The notes: generated from the sequence alone by a model not told the origin. A stretch of 35,255 nucleotides of DNA from Hyphomicrobiales bacterium (GCA_900473185.1 UCKU01000006.1:1-35255); one strand, 5' to 3'. Counted from the first letter of the stretch, positions 15,891-25,068 are shown. Numbers and translations are program-made.

Positions 15891-16949
15891 TCAGTTCCTA
15901 CCCTCGTCGGATTGCCGGATTAGTTTGCGCCCAACAGGAAACCAGGCCGCATCGAAGAACCGGCAATAGAGCCCCCAGATACCGCTCCGGGCATAGAGCG
16001 CCATGAACAGAGTGAGGATGCCGAGGATCACCATGTAGATCGCGCCATACTGGCTGAAATAGCGGTCGGCAAAGAAGTAGATCAGAGCGCCGATGATCGG
16101 CCCCTCGATCGAGCCGATGCCCCCGACCATGACGATAAAGATGCAGATCGAGGCCCAATTCGGATCATAGCCAGATGACGGCGTAATCCTCAGCTGCGCA
16201 AAATAGTAGATTGCGCCCGCAAGCCCCGTGCCTACAGCGGCTGCAACATAGATCAGGAAACGCAGGCGCTTCACGTTGACGCCCTGGCTTTCGGCGGCGA
16301 CTGGATTGTCGCGCATGGCAGTCAGGGCCAACCCGTAACGAGAACGAAGCAGCAGATAGCTGCCGCCGACTGTCACCAGCAGCATGATCACGCATAGTGT
16401 TACGATCGCGACTTCGCGCTCATGCAGACTATACTTGGCGAGCACGCGAAGCGTGAGACCCGCGCCGGCATTGACGTAATCGAGATTGCTGGTCAACAAC
16501 CGCAAGGCCTCGGCCACGACCCAGGTCCCGATCGAAAAATACGGGCCGTCCAGCCGGTGCAATAGACCATAGGTCGGCACGGCGAGTAGAGCCGGCAGGG
16601 CGAGACAGAGCCCGACGGCGAGGAACGGGTTGACGCCGAAGTTTGAGGCCAGGACGAACATGAAATAAGCAGAAGCGCCAATGAATGCCTGCTGGCCGAC
16701 CGACACCAGCCCGGCATAGCCGGCGAGCAGGTTCCACATCTGGGCGATGGCAATCAGACAAGAAAGCTCGATTGCCCAGCGGATGCTGCCCGAGCCAGCC
16801 CACCATGGCATGGCGAGCATGGCAACGAGGACGAGAACGGCGATCGTCTGAGCCACCCTGCTCGACAGGGTGTGCCGGTCAACCCGAGCCGGCGCAAAAG
16901 CTCTCTTCATCGTCTCACCCGTCGCAGCCTGCAAGATCGTTTGGTTCAT
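15891..16949 (-). CDS. Branched-chain-type ABC permease (LivM-like)
   Basis: A 352-residue polytopic permease with LivM landmarks: 'WNLLAGYAGLVSVGQQAFIGASAYFM' and 'VGGIGSIEGPIIGALIYFF'. AAGG stands nine bases before the ATG at 16949. It lies between the LivH-like permease (six bases after its stop) and the alcohol dehydrogenase. Together with LivH-, LivG-, LivF- and LivK-like genes it forms a complete HAAT-family importer; such systems often carry aromatic acids and amides as well as branched-chain amino acids. Confidence 0.93.
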   Translation of the reverse strand: MNQTILQAATGETMKRAFAPARVDRHTLSSRVAQTIAVLVLVAMLAMPWWAGSGSIRWAIELSCLIAIAQMWNLLAGYAGLVSVGQQAFIGASAYFMFVLASNFGVNPFLAVGLCLALPALLAVPTYGLLHRLDGPYFSIGTWVVAEALRLLTSNLDYVNAGAGLTLRVLAKYSLHEREVAIVTLCVIMLLVTVGGSYLLLRSRYGLALTAMRDNPVAAESQGVNVKRLRFLIYVAAAVGTGLAGAIYYFAQLRITPSSGYDPNWASICIFIVMVGGIGSIEGPIIGALIYFFADRYFSQYGAIYMVILGILTLFMALYARSGIWGLYCRFFDAAWFPVGRKLIRQSDEGRN

Positions 16950-16955
16950 GACGGG

Positions 16956-17813
16956 TTACCTTTTCGAAATCAGGCCTTGCGGGCGGGTCGCGAGCAGGAG
17001 CAGAAAAACCAGATGGCCGGCAAGAATTCCCCAACCCGAGTCGAGCCGGAACCCCACGGCCTGGGAGATGCCGAGCACCATCGATCCAAGGAAAGCTCCC
17101 CAGATCGAGCCCATCCCGCCGATGATCACGGCTTCGAAGGCGTAGATCAGTTGCGCCGGACCGTCGGCCGGCGAAACGGTGGAGCGCAAGGACTGGAAGA
17201 CGGCGGCAAAACCCAGGATGCCGACGGAGAGCGCCGTCGCCAGGGCGTATACCTTGCGCGGGTTCACACCGCTGATCGCCGCCGCCTCGGTATCAGCGGC
17301 GGACGCGCGCAGCGCACGACCGAACCGCGTGGAGCGCAACATCAGATCGATACCTGCTGTGAGAAGCGTGGCGACCAGCAGTACGATCAGCGGAAGGACC
17401 CCGAGGTAGAGCCCGGCCATGTTGACCGACGCCGCCTCGATGCCCCCGCCCGGCAGGGAACGCGTGTCGGCCGACCAGATCTGCAGCATCAGGTTCTGGA
17501 GCGCGATAGACAGGCCGAACGTCGCGATCAGCGACGGTAGGGGATCGTCACCGAGGACGCGATTGAGAATGAGGCGCTGCAACAGCCAGCCCACGGCCGC
17601 GGCCATTGGGATTAGCAGGATCATTAGCGTAAACGGCCCGAAACCGAGGATGCCCGCAAGCGAGATTCCGATCAATGCGAGCAGAATGACCAGGTCGCCA
17701 TGCGCGATGTTGACGATGCGCATCACACCGAACATGAGCGCCATGCCAAGCGCGTATTGGGCATACATGCCCCCCAGCAGTATTCCTTGGATGACGGCGT
17801 CAAGCCACTGCAT
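16956..17813 (-). CDS. Branched-chain-type ABC permease (LivH-like)
   Basis: A 285-residue permease starting MQWLDAVIQGILLGGMYAQYALG, with the family segment 'MRIVNIAHGDLVILLALIG' and the late 'YAFEAVIIGGMGSIWGAFLGSM'. ATG at 17813 is chosen because GGAG lies eight bases upstream; it overlaps the end of the LivF-like ATPase by 14 bp, which suggests coupling. Starts further upstream would lengthen that overlap without a better SD. Confidence 0.93.
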   Translation of the reverse strand: MQWLDAVIQGILLGGMYAQYALGMALMFGVMRIVNIAHGDLVILLALIGISLAGILGFGPFTLMILLIPMAAAVGWLLQRLILNRVLGDDPLPSLIATFGLSIALQNLMLQIWSADTRSLPGGGIEAASVNMAGLYLGVLPLIVLLVATLLTAGIDLMLRSTRFGRALRASAADTEAAAISGVNPRKVYALATALSVGILGFAAVFQSLRSTVSPADGPAQLIYAFEAVIIGGMGSIWGAFLGSMVLGISQAVGFRLDSGWGILAGHLVFLLLLATRPQGLISKR

Positions 17814-18534
17814 GATTTGCTCCAAAATAGGCTCGTGCGACATCCTCCCGCGAGACATCGGCTGAATTTCCAGAGAGCGTGATCCTGCCCTCCAGAAGGC
17901 AATAGAGCCTGTTGGACGCGGCTAGCGCCCGCGACACGTCCTGTTCGACGAGGATCACCGCCGTGCCCGCTTTGGTGATGGCCGGCATGGAATCGTAGAT
18001 CTCACCGATCACCTTGGGGGCCAGCCCAAGCGATATCTCGTCACAGAGCAGCACCTCCGGCTGGCTGAGCAGCGCGCGGCCTATGGCCACCATCTGCTGC
18101 TGGCCGCCAGACATCTTCTCAACCAACCGCTTTCGCATGGACGCGAGGGCTGGAAAGAGATCGAGGACGCGCTGCATCGTCCAGGTCGCCGTGCCGTTCC
18201 TGCGGCCATGATCGAGCGCCACCAGGAGATTGTCCTCGACCGTCATGCCTGCAAAAAGCCGGCGGCCTTCGGGTACCATGGCAAAGCCTTTCTGAACCAT
18301 CTGATAGGGTGCGCTGCCGCCCACCGACACGCCGGCATGGCGGATCATCTCCTGGCTGCTCGGCAACAAGCCCATAATGGTCTTGAGCAAAGTCGATTTG
18401 CCGGCGCCGTTGGCGCCGATCAGGGCAACCACCTCGCCGCGCATGACCTCGAAGTCCACCGAGAAGAGTGCCTGGAAATCACCGTAGCCGGTGCACAGCC
18501 CATGCGTGGAGAGGATCGGTACTTCAGCCGTCAT
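17800..18534 (-). CDS. ABC ATP-binding protein (LivF-like)
   Basis: A 244-residue ATPase with Walker A GANGAGKST, signature MSGGQQQMVAIGRAL (M in place of the first L) and Walker B EVLLCDEISLGLAP. The short length and LivF-type 'VPEGRRLFAGMTVEDNL' place it in the HAAT group. Its ATG overlaps the LivG-like stop (ATGA). Confidence 0.94.
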   Translation of the reverse strand: MTAEVPILSTHGLCTGYGDFQALFSVDFEVMRGEVVALIGANGAGKSTLLKTIMGLLPSSQEMIRHAGVSVGGSAPYQMVQKGFAMVPEGRRLFAGMTVEDNLLVALDHGRRNGTATWTMQRVLDLFPALASMRKRLVEKMSGGQQQMVAIGRALLSQPEVLLCDEISLGLAPKVIGEIYDSMPAITKAGTAVILVEQDVSRALAASNRLYCLLEGRITLSGNSADVSREDVARAYFGANHAVA

Positions 18535-19259
18535 GCTTCAATTCCCATATAGACCCGGCGTACATTGGGATCGGCGATGACCGCTTGCGGGCTGCCTTCA
18601 GCAATCTTCTCCCCGAAATTCAGCACCATCATCCGGTCGGCTGCAGCCATGATTGCGTTCAGCACGTGCTCGATCCAGATAACCGTGACGTTGCGGCGAC
18701 GAACCTTCTTCACCAGATCAACCAGCACATGCGATTCATGCTCGGTCAGGCCGCCAGCGATCTCGTCGAGCAGCAGCAACTTCGGATCGCTTGCCATTGC
18801 GCGTGCCATTTCCAGACGCTTGCGATCGAGCAGCGTCAGCGAGCCTGCGGTCTTGTTGGCCTTGTCGGCTAGCCCGCAATCCTCAAGGATCTCAGCGCAA
18901 TGACCGTTCGCACTTTTCTCCGAGCGGGACGCGCCGAACATCGCCGCGACCATCAGATTCTCAAATGTGGTCATGCCCCCGTAGGGCTTGGGAATCTGGT
19001 AGGTACGACCTATGCCGCGCTTGCAGCGCTTGTAGGGCGGCTCGTGCTGCAAGATGGAGCCAGCGAACAAGAGTTCGCCGGCATCCAGTTTCAGGTCGCC
19101 GCTGATCAGGTTGAAGAGCGTCGTCTTGCCCGCACCATTCGGTCCCAGGATACCCAGGACCTGGTTGGTGCGCACCTCGAAGCTCACGTCGTGGACAACA
19201 CGAATGGCGCCGAAGGACTTGGATACGCCCACTGCGTTGAGGAGCACTTGATCATCCAT
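18531..19259 (-). CDS. ABC ATP-binding protein (LivG-like)
   Basis: A 242-residue ATPase with Walker A GPNGAGKTT, LivG-type 'RGIGRTYQIPKPYGGMTTFENL' and Walker B LLLLDEIAGGL. The signature is GSLTLLDRKRLEMARAMA, where the usual LSxG(D/E) reads SLTLLDRKR as in many HAAT LivG proteins. It is coupled to LivF by a four-base overlap and follows the binding protein by 20 bp. Confidence 0.94.
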   Translation of the reverse strand: MDDQVLLNAVGVSKSFGAIRVVHDVSFEVRTNQVLGILGPNGAGKTTLFNLISGDLKLDAGELLFAGSILQHEPPYKRCKRGIGRTYQIPKPYGGMTTFENLMVAAMFGASRSEKSANGHCAEILEDCGLADKANKTAGSLTLLDRKRLEMARAMASDPKLLLLDEIAGGLTEHESHVLVDLVKKVRRRNVTVIWIEHVLNAIMAAADRMMVLNFGEKIAEGSPQAVIADPNVRRVYMGIEA

Positions 19260-19279
19260 GGTGATGTCAGTTTTCTCGC

Positions 19280-20572
19280 TCAGGACCAGTTGAGCAGGGA
19301 CAGTTTCTGTTCCGGCGCGATCAGCTTTGAGACCGCATTGTCAACGATCTTCAGGTCGTAGGGATATTTCGCGCCCTTCACCCACTGGCCGCCAAAGATT
19401 GGCGTCTTGCAGATATTCGGGTGCGGACCGCCGTTGAACTTGATGGGGCCGACGAGAGTGTTGAGATCCGTCGCCTTTACCGCGTCGCGGATCGAAGCGC
19501 GGTCCCGCGGGTCTTCGGCGCGCTTGAGTGTGTCCACGACAACTTCCCAGAGCGCATGTGCATAGCCGAGCGGCTGGATCCATTGCTTGTTTTGTGAGCT
19601 TTCCCATTCATTGGCGATGTCGGTGCTGTTTTGGCCCGTCAGCGACGATTTGAAGGTGAAGGCCGGCGTCCACCAGACCTCCGTCGACATCCCTTCGCCA
19701 AGCGGACCCATGGCCGCGATACCTGATGGGAAGAGCAGCGCTGCAGCCACCGTCACCACCTTGGGCCTGTAATTCTGCTGGCTGCATTGGGTGATGAAGG
19801 TCTTGAGATCCGAGGGGTAGGTGATGCCGCCGATGATATCGCACTCCTGCGCCTTGTATTCGGCAATCTGGGCGGAGAAATCGTTGGTGCGCGGCTGGAA
19901 CATTGACGGGATCACCGTCGTGAAGCCTTCCTTTTGTACCGTCGGCGGCAGGCCATAATCGTTGTTGCCCCAGGTTTCCCCGTCGGCATTGCGCGGGAAC
20001 AGCATCCCCACCTTCTTGTTGGTCTCGACCGACTTCCACAGACCAACGAATGTAGCAAGCGCATCCTCGAGGCCCCAGAAGAAATGGTAATTCCACTCGA
20101 AGGGCTTCTCGGCGCCGCCGCGCGGCATGACGAAAGCTTGCCATGGCGCGGCCGTCGAGATCGAGGGGCATCCGTAGAGTTCGGCCTGGTCCGCCACCGG
20201 ATTGTTGATATCGGTGGTCGAGGCCGGAATGATCAGATGCACCTCATCATTAAGGATGAGATTGCCGGCAATTTCGGCGGCCTTGTTAGGGTTGGACTGC
20301 GCATCGTGGGGAATGATCTCGATATTGTATTTCTTGCCCTTGTTCTCAATGCCTCCGGCCAGCAGCGCACGCATCTTGCCGAGCGTGTAGCTGTCGGCCT
20401 CACCGAAGGGTGCCAGCGGCCCCGTCATCGGTGAGACGAAGCCAATCTTGATCGTGTCGGTCGTGCCTGCGCGCAGGACCGAGGGCATGGCGAGCGTGGC
20501 AGCTGCAGTGCCCATTGACTTGAGTGCTGTTCGGCGGCTTATGCCGCCTTTCAAGAATTCGATCCTGCTCAT
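19280..20572 (-). CDS. Branched-chain-type ABC substrate-binding protein (LivK-like), Tat signal
   Basis: A 430-residue periplasmic binding protein (Peripla_BP_6 family). The N-terminus has a twin-arginine motif (SRRTALKSMG), a hydrophobic AAATLAMPSVL stretch and cleavage near LRAG; the mature part begins TIKIGFVSPMTGPLAPFGEA, typical of HAAT receptors. The ATG at 20572 has GGAGGAG seven bases upstream; a GTG at 20587 is less likely. At about 400 mature residues it is longer than LivK of E. coli, as is usual for receptors of aromatic or amide ligands. It follows the SDR gene in the operon. Confidence 0.93.
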   Translation of the reverse strand: MSRIEFLKGGISRRTALKSMGTAAATLAMPSVLRAGTTDTIKIGFVSPMTGPLAPFGEADSYTLGKMRALLAGGIENKGKKYNIEIIPHDAQSNPNKAAEIAGNLILNDEVHLIIPASTTDINNPVADQAELYGCPSISTAAPWQAFVMPRGGAEKPFEWNYHFFWGLEDALATFVGLWKSVETNKKVGMLFPRNADGETWGNNDYGLPPTVQKEGFTTVIPSMFQPRTNDFSAQIAEYKAQECDIIGGITYPSDLKTFITQCSQQNYRPKVVTVAAALLFPSGIAAMGPLGEGMSTEVWWTPAFTFKSSLTGQNSTDIANEWESSQNKQWIQPLGYAHALWEVVVDTLKRAEDPRDRASIRDAVKATDLNTLVGPIKFNGGPHPNICKTPIFGGQWVKGAKYPYDLKIVDNAVSKLIAPEQKLSLLNWS

Positions 20573-20600
20573 TTTGTTCTCCTCCACTTGTTTGTTGTTT

Positions 20601-21467
20601 TCACATCGTTGGGCTGCCTCCCGCAGCCCGTGGCGTGAATTGAATGGCGTCCTCGGCGGGCCTGAGCACCAGGCCTCCGTCGATCACGATATGCGCACCT
20701 GTGACATAGGATGATGCCGGCGAGGCGAGATAGAGCGCCAAACCCTTGATCTCCGAGGTTTCGGCAACCCGGCCGAGGGCCGACCACATGCTGAATGCCT
20801 TGCGGTCCTCTTCGAACCGCATTCGGCCGCCGGCAATATTGGTGATGAAAGGGCCCGGCGCGATGGCATTGACAAGAATGCGGTGACGGCCGAGCTCCAT
20901 CGCTGCCTGACGCACGAGATGGGCGACCCCTGCCTTTGCCGGCATATAAGGCGTGCCAACGATGCCGTCATTGTAGAGGGCGGCGACCGAGGATGTCGCG
21001 ATGATCCGGCCTCCGCCAGTGCGCTTCATGTGGCGGGCAGCGAGCTTGATCGTGTTGTAAACGCTCGTCAGGTTCGTGGCGATTACTTCGTCCCAATGAT
21101 TGTCATTGAGGTTGTCGATCTCGCCATCGGGATTGCGGTCTCCGTCTGGTGTGAGGAAGCCAGGGCCGGCATCGATGCCCGCATTGGCGAACACCACGTC
21201 GATCCTGCCATGGCGTTTGACCACTTGATCGAAGGCGAACGCCATGGCCGGGCGGTCGGTAACGTCCACCCGCATGCCCCAGACATTGCCATTGCCCCGC
21301 GAGAGTTCTCCAACCGTGCGGTCGAGCTCGCTCTGGTTCATGTCGAAAATGCAAACGCGCGCACCGCCATCAGCGAGCACTTCCGCATAAGCACGGCCGA
21401 GACCCGAGGCGCCACCCGTGACGATCGCTGACTTATCCGATACGTCGAACATTTCCTGAAGCGACAT
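20601..21467 (-). CDS. Short-chain dehydrogenase/reductase
   Basis: A 288-residue classical SDR: cofactor motif TGGASGLG at 17-24, NAG at 95-97, N132 and the catalytic Ser (159/160), Y174 and K178 (YMPAK). D42 after the second strand (CIFDMN) suggests NAD(H) preference. ATG at 21467 has GGAGG five bases upstream. It sits between the cupin and the binding protein and probably oxidises a hydroxyl group (or reduces a ketone) in the same pathway. Confidence 0.93.
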   Translation of the reverse strand: MSLQEMFDVSDKSAIVTGGASGLGRAYAEVLADGGARVCIFDMNQSELDRTVGELSRGNGNVWGMRVDVTDRPAMAFAFDQVVKRHGRIDVVFANAGIDAGPGFLTPDGDRNPDGEIDNLNDNHWDEVIATNLTSVYNTIKLAARHMKRTGGGRIIATSSVAALYNDGIVGTPYMPAKAGVAHLVRQAAMELGRHRILVNAIAPGPFITNIAGGRMRFEEDRKAFSMWSALGRVAETSEIKGLALYLASPASSYVTGAHIVIDGGLVLRPAEDAIQFTPRAAGGSPTM

Positions 21468-21509
21468 GCTTCCTCCCGATGCTGCAATTCTCAAGGGGTT
21501 TACGAAGGA

Positions 21510-22025
21510 TCAGATGAACATCTGCTCGTTGATCTTCAGCCCATTTTCCCGGCAGTAATTGGTGTAATGGTCGATGAACCAGAACACATCCGCGGTGAAG
21601 GTGAACTTGGCATCGTCATCGAAAAACTCGATGGGCCCATTGATCCAGAAGAGCGCCTTCATGCCGTTGGGGTCATCCGAGTAGAGCGTGTGTGCCGAAC
21701 CAGGCAGCTCGTAGACGAAATCACCCGGACGCGCCGTCCAGTCATATTCGTAATAGCCCCACGAACCTTCGAGCGTCACCGCCGAGACTACGCCGCGATG
21801 CTTGTGGGTGCCGATCCGACCACCGCCCTTGACCCAGAGGATGTTGGCAACGGAATTGGTACGCACATCGAAACAGAGATGTTTGATTGCCGCGGAATCG
21901 CCGAAAGGCACCCAGGGTGTCGAAGCGTCGTCGCCGGGAATATGGGCGCCGTCGCGGGCAAAACGGCGGATGGCCTCCTCGTAGGGCTCTTCGGGTAATT
22001 TCACGATTTTCGGTCGCTCGTTCAT
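21510..22025 (-). CDS. Cupin protein, 2,4'-dihydroxyacetophenone dioxygenase-like
   Basis: A 171-residue single-domain cupin. Metal ligands of cupin motif 1 appear as H74 and H76 (GTHKHRG) with E86 nearby, and motif 2 supplies H112 (PGSAHTL). The general form resembles the 2,4'-dihydroxyacetophenone dioxygenase group, which cleaves an aryl ketone C-C bond with O2 and a single metal ion. ATG at 22025 has GGAGGAG eight bases upstream. It is the first gene of the operon and is divergent from the V4R-domain regulator. The exact substrate, and whether it is a dioxygenase or an isomerase-type cupin, remain open. Confidence 0.82.
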   Translation of the reverse strand: MNERPKIVKLPEEPYEEAIRRFARDGAHIPGDDASTPWVPFGDSAAIKHLCFDVRTNSVANILWVKGGGRIGTHKHRGVVSAVTLEGSWGYYEYDWTARPGDFVYELPGSAHTLYSDDPNGMKALFWINGPIEFFDDDAKFTFTADVFWFIDHYTNYCRENGLKINEQMFI

Positions 22026-22218
22026 GGAAATCTCCTCCGAATATTTTCCATCCGACAACTGTAACGAAGCTTAGGAAGCGGCCAAAAATTCCGTCAAATT
22101 CTTTCTTTCAGAGATTTCTGTGCAGGGGGCCATCATCGATAGTGCCGTTGAAACTGTTATGGAAAACCTGCATTTCGGACGTGCGTTATTGCGATGCCAA
22201 CGCCCCATGGTGCGCTGC

Positions 22219-22242
22219 GGAATTTATCAATTGGCAAATTCC
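22219..22242. promoter_or_regulatory. 24-bp near-palindrome, XylR/DmpR-like upstream activating site
   Basis: Arms GGAATTTATCAA and TTGGCAAATTCC match in 10 of 12 positions. The inner 16 bases (22223-22238) match the XylR/DmpR site TTGATCAATTGATCAA, as I recall it, in 12 positions. It lies about 85 bp before the regulator start and about 195 bp before the cupin start, in the divergent region. It is the likely binding site of the V4R/AAA+ regulator. Confidence 0.6.
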
Positions 22243-22326
22243 ACTTGCTCAAATCATAAACTCGAGCACTCTGACGGCGGGGAGCCCGCATAGATTTGGA
22301 GTGGACCGTCAGGGGAGGATGCATTC

Positions 22327-23994
22327 ATGAAACTTGCCGTAAACCAGGAGTCTCTGCTGGATCGGGGCGGTAATCCGACGATCCGGGAATTCCTGAGCAA
22401 GCTTACCTACAGTCCCGTCGATGGCACGATCAAGCTCAACGAGCGCCGTCTGATCATGCAGCGCGCTACCTCACGCGGCGCGCTGCGAGACGAGCTTGTC
22501 CGCCGGTATGGTCGTGATGACGCCTTTGTCATTCTCACGCGGCTCGGCTATCTGGCGGGCAAGGAAGATGCCGAATTCATTCGACAGGCATGGCCGGCAC
22601 TTGATCAGGGTGATGCATTTACAGCCGGGACCAGGCTCCACATGCTGAAGGGCGAGGTTCGCGTTGAAACGGTGCATAACGACTTCGACTTCAAAAAGGG
22701 TAAGTTCTCGGGCGAGTTCTTTTGGAATGACAGCATAGAAGCCACCGAATATCTCGAGCGCCACAATATCGCTCATGAATCCATGTGCTGGACGCAGGTC
22801 GGCTACGCCGCCGGCTATGCTTCCCATTTTTTCGGCAAGCTGATCGTCTACAAAGAGATCCAGTGTATCGCGCGCGGTGACAAACGCTGTCGTGTGGTCG
22901 GCAGGCCGGCGGAGGCATGGGACAAAGACGACGAGACAGTCCGGCTTTATCGCCGCCACGTTTTGGCTGAGGGAAAGCCGTCCACGCTCCAACCGCAGGC
23001 GATGCGGACGACGACAATCCAGCAGGATGGGCACGATGGTGGACACCACACCTCGGATCCGGTCGCCGCCATCCTTCTTGAGCCGGTGCGGCAGCGCCTG
23101 GAGCAGATCGTCCAGATGGCGAATATCCCCGTTTTGATAACCGGTCCCTGCGGCAGCGGAAAATGCATGGCCGCACGTCATATCCACGATGCCGTCCATG
23201 GTGCTGCCGCGCGGTTCGAGAGCTTTTCCTGTTCTGCGATTACCGATGGTAATCTGTCCGATATGATGGCTGTCCAGCGGCGCCGCGGCCGCAAGTCGGC
23301 GGCAGGCGGGGAAGCCGCAACAACAATCGTGCTGCAAGATATAGAGAGGCTGAGCGACGCGGCCCAGCTTGAGATCGTCGAAATGCTTTCGGGCCAGAGA
23401 AAAGGGCAAGAAACCAGCCGTCATTCGAGACTTATTGCGACCTCGACCCTCTCTCCCCAAGAACTGGCAAACCAACCGCATCTCCGCAAGGATCTGTTCT
23501 ATTCGTTCATGGCTCTGCCCGTCGCCCTGCCTGCGCTTTCAAGTCGGCCCCACGACATTAGCCGTCTGGCCGAAGCCATGATCAGGTGTTTGGCGCCCGG
23601 ATACGGCAAGAGCCCGCCTATGCTGGCAGAGGATGCCACGGCATGGCTCAAGGCGGTTCCATTGCCGGCAAACCGGCTCGAGCTCGAAGCATTGATGCGT
23701 GGAGCCATTCTGACCGCGAAGCAAGATCGGGTGACTGCAGCGACGCTCGAAACCGTGGCCGAGGATATGGGAATGCTGCCGCAGCCTCTGGCGACAGACA
23801 AAGCCCTGGCGGTCGTTCTGGCGCAGACAATCGAGCGAGGTGGCTTTGCCATCGATGATTTTAACCGCCAGATCTACCAGATGACCATCCGGCAAGCAGA
23901 TGGCAACGTAGCACGGGCAGCCCGCATGCTGGGGCTCAGTCGGGCCCAGTTCGCCTATCGGCTGGGTCAGATCAGCAACGGAATGAGCCGCTGA
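22327..23994 (+). CDS. XylR/DmpR-like sensor regulator with degenerate sigma-54 activator domain
   Basis: A 555-residue protein with three parts. Residues 1-205 resemble the XylR_N/V4R effector domain of aromatic-sensing regulators, with the zinc-type pattern E177, C180, C188 and C154, and a GRPAEAW segment as in DmpR. Residues 248-480 are an NtrC-type AAA+ domain: Walker A GPCGSGK (273-279) is intact, but no GAFTGA loop occurs in 300-330, Walker B reads IVLQDIE instead of hhLDE, and the second arginine of RxDLYYRL is Ser393. Residues 522-550 are a FIS-type helix-turn-helix. The SD is GGGGAGG. It therefore probably binds DNA and effector but cannot remodel sigma-54 polymerase, acting through sigma-70 instead. 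It is divergent from the cupin-Liv-ADH operon. Confidence 0.88.
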   Translation: MKLAVNQESLLDRGGNPTIREFLSKLTYSPVDGTIKLNERRLIMQRATSRGALRDELVRRYGRDDAFVILTRLGYLAGKEDAEFIRQAWPALDQGDAFTAGTRLHMLKGEVRVETVHNDFDFKKGKFSGEFFWNDSIEATEYLERHNIAHESMCWTQVGYAAGYASHFFGKLIVYKEIQCIARGDKRCRVVGRPAEAWDKDDETVRLYRRHVLAEGKPSTLQPQAMRTTTIQQDGHDGGHHTSDPVAAILLEPVRQRLEQIVQMANIPVLITGPCGSGKCMAARHIHDAVHGAAARFESFSCSAITDGNLSDMMAVQRRRGRKSAAGGEAATTIVLQDIERLSDAAQLEIVEMLSGQRKGQETSRHSRLIATSTLSPQELANQPHLRKDLFYSFMALPVALPALSSRPHDISRLAEAMIRCLAPGYGKSPPMLAEDATAWLKAVPLPANRLELEALMRGAILTAKQDRVTAATLETVAEDMGMLPQPLATDKALAVVLAQTIERGGFAIDDFNRQIYQMTIRQADGNVARAARMLGLSRAQFAYRLGQISNGMSR

Positions 23995-24046
23995 AGCAAC
24001 GCTGCCGCTGCCAATTCCCAGGCTACGAGCGATTTCGGCGGGTGCT

Positions 24047-24955
24047 TCAATCCGAAAACGTCTTCCTCAAGCGATGAATATGAGCAGCGCCGATGCCGCA
24101 GCAGCCGCCGATTATTGTCGCACCCGCCTCGACCCAGGAGCAGGCATAACGCGAATAGGCATCGTCATTCAGATCGTTGCGGGTGTCGTGCAGGCCTTCA
24201 TTGGCGGCTGCGTCGCCCTGTTCCCCTTCGAAGGCATTGGCATAGACGCCGATTTCGAGGGGACCGTCCATCTTCCGGAACACACGCGCTGCCGTCTCCA
24301 CGGCCGACTGCATGACCTCGGGCTTGCTGCAATTGAACAGGAGGGCTTCAGCACCCGATGACGCCGCCCAGGATGCCGCGTCCTCGACCCTTTCGTTGGA
24401 GCGGAGCTTCGGTTCTCCGCCCTTTATGGCTGCCTCGTCATCCGCCACCGTGAAGGAAATCCAGAACGGCTTGCCTGATGTCGCCACCGCCTTACGGACA
24501 GCCTCTGCCTCGGCAATCAGGCTCAACGTCTCGCCAAGCCATATATCGACGAAGGGGCCGAGGTTTTCGACAAGCACCTCGAGATAATCCTGCACCCGCG
24601 AAGGCTGAAAATTCTGCGGCTCGTACGAGCCGAAGATCGGCGGCAGCGAACCGGCGACCAGCACCTTCCGATCCGTAACGGCATCGGCTGCCTCGCGCGC
24701 CAGGCGACCTGCGAGACGGATCAGCGCCGGCCCTTCCTTCCAAAACCGGTCCTCACCGATGTGAAAGGGCACGAGCGCATAGCTGTTTGTCGTAACGACC
24801 TCAGACCCGGCGGCGATGAATTCCTGGTGTACCTTGCGGACGATATCCGGCGAGTTGATCAGCGCCAATGCCGACCATTCCGGTTGTTTCAGTTCCGCGC
24901 CCAGCCGCAGCAGCTCGCGGCTCATGCCACCATCGAGAATTCGGGTCGTGCTCAC
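24047..24955 (-). CDS. Homocysteine S-methyltransferase family protein
   Basis: A 302-residue zinc methyltransferase of the MmuM/BHMT family, which moves a methyl group from S-methylmethionine, SAM or betaine to homocysteine to give methionine. The start ILDGGMSRELLRLG and the three zinc cysteines C209 (LFNCS), C285 and C286 (GGCCGIG) are present. It begins with GTG at 24955, supported by GGAG eight bases upstream. It follows the two amino-acid permeases after a 113-bp gap and probably belongs to their operon. This suggests a methylated amino acid as transport substrate. Confidence 0.9.
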   Translation of the reverse strand: MSTTRILDGGMSRELLRLGAELKQPEWSALALINSPDIVRKVHQEFIAAGSEVVTTNSYALVPFHIGEDRFWKEGPALIRLAGRLAREAADAVTDRKVLVAGSLPPIFGSYEPQNFQPSRVQDYLEVLVENLGPFVDIWLGETLSLIAEAEAVRKAVATSGKPFWISFTVADDEAAIKGGEPKLRSNERVEDAASWAASSGAEALLFNCSKPEVMQSAVETAARVFRKMDGPLEIGVYANAFEGEQGDAAANEGLHDTRNDLNDDAYSRYACSWVEAGATIIGGCCGIGAAHIHRLRKTFSD

Positions 24956-25068
24956 GAAGAGGTCTCCATTCAGTCTGTCGCACCGTGACCGGCGGCGATC
25001 TTTTCATAACAAAGTGGGCGGGGGGGTTCGTGCCTAAGCGAGTTCATGGCCAGACCTTTTCCATCGGC

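Noticed and set aside
22059..22326. Possible sigma-54 promoter between the cupin operon and its regulator
   Set aside because: Candidate GG...GC pairs have spacing of 11 or 12 instead of 10 on either strand, so they do not qualify.
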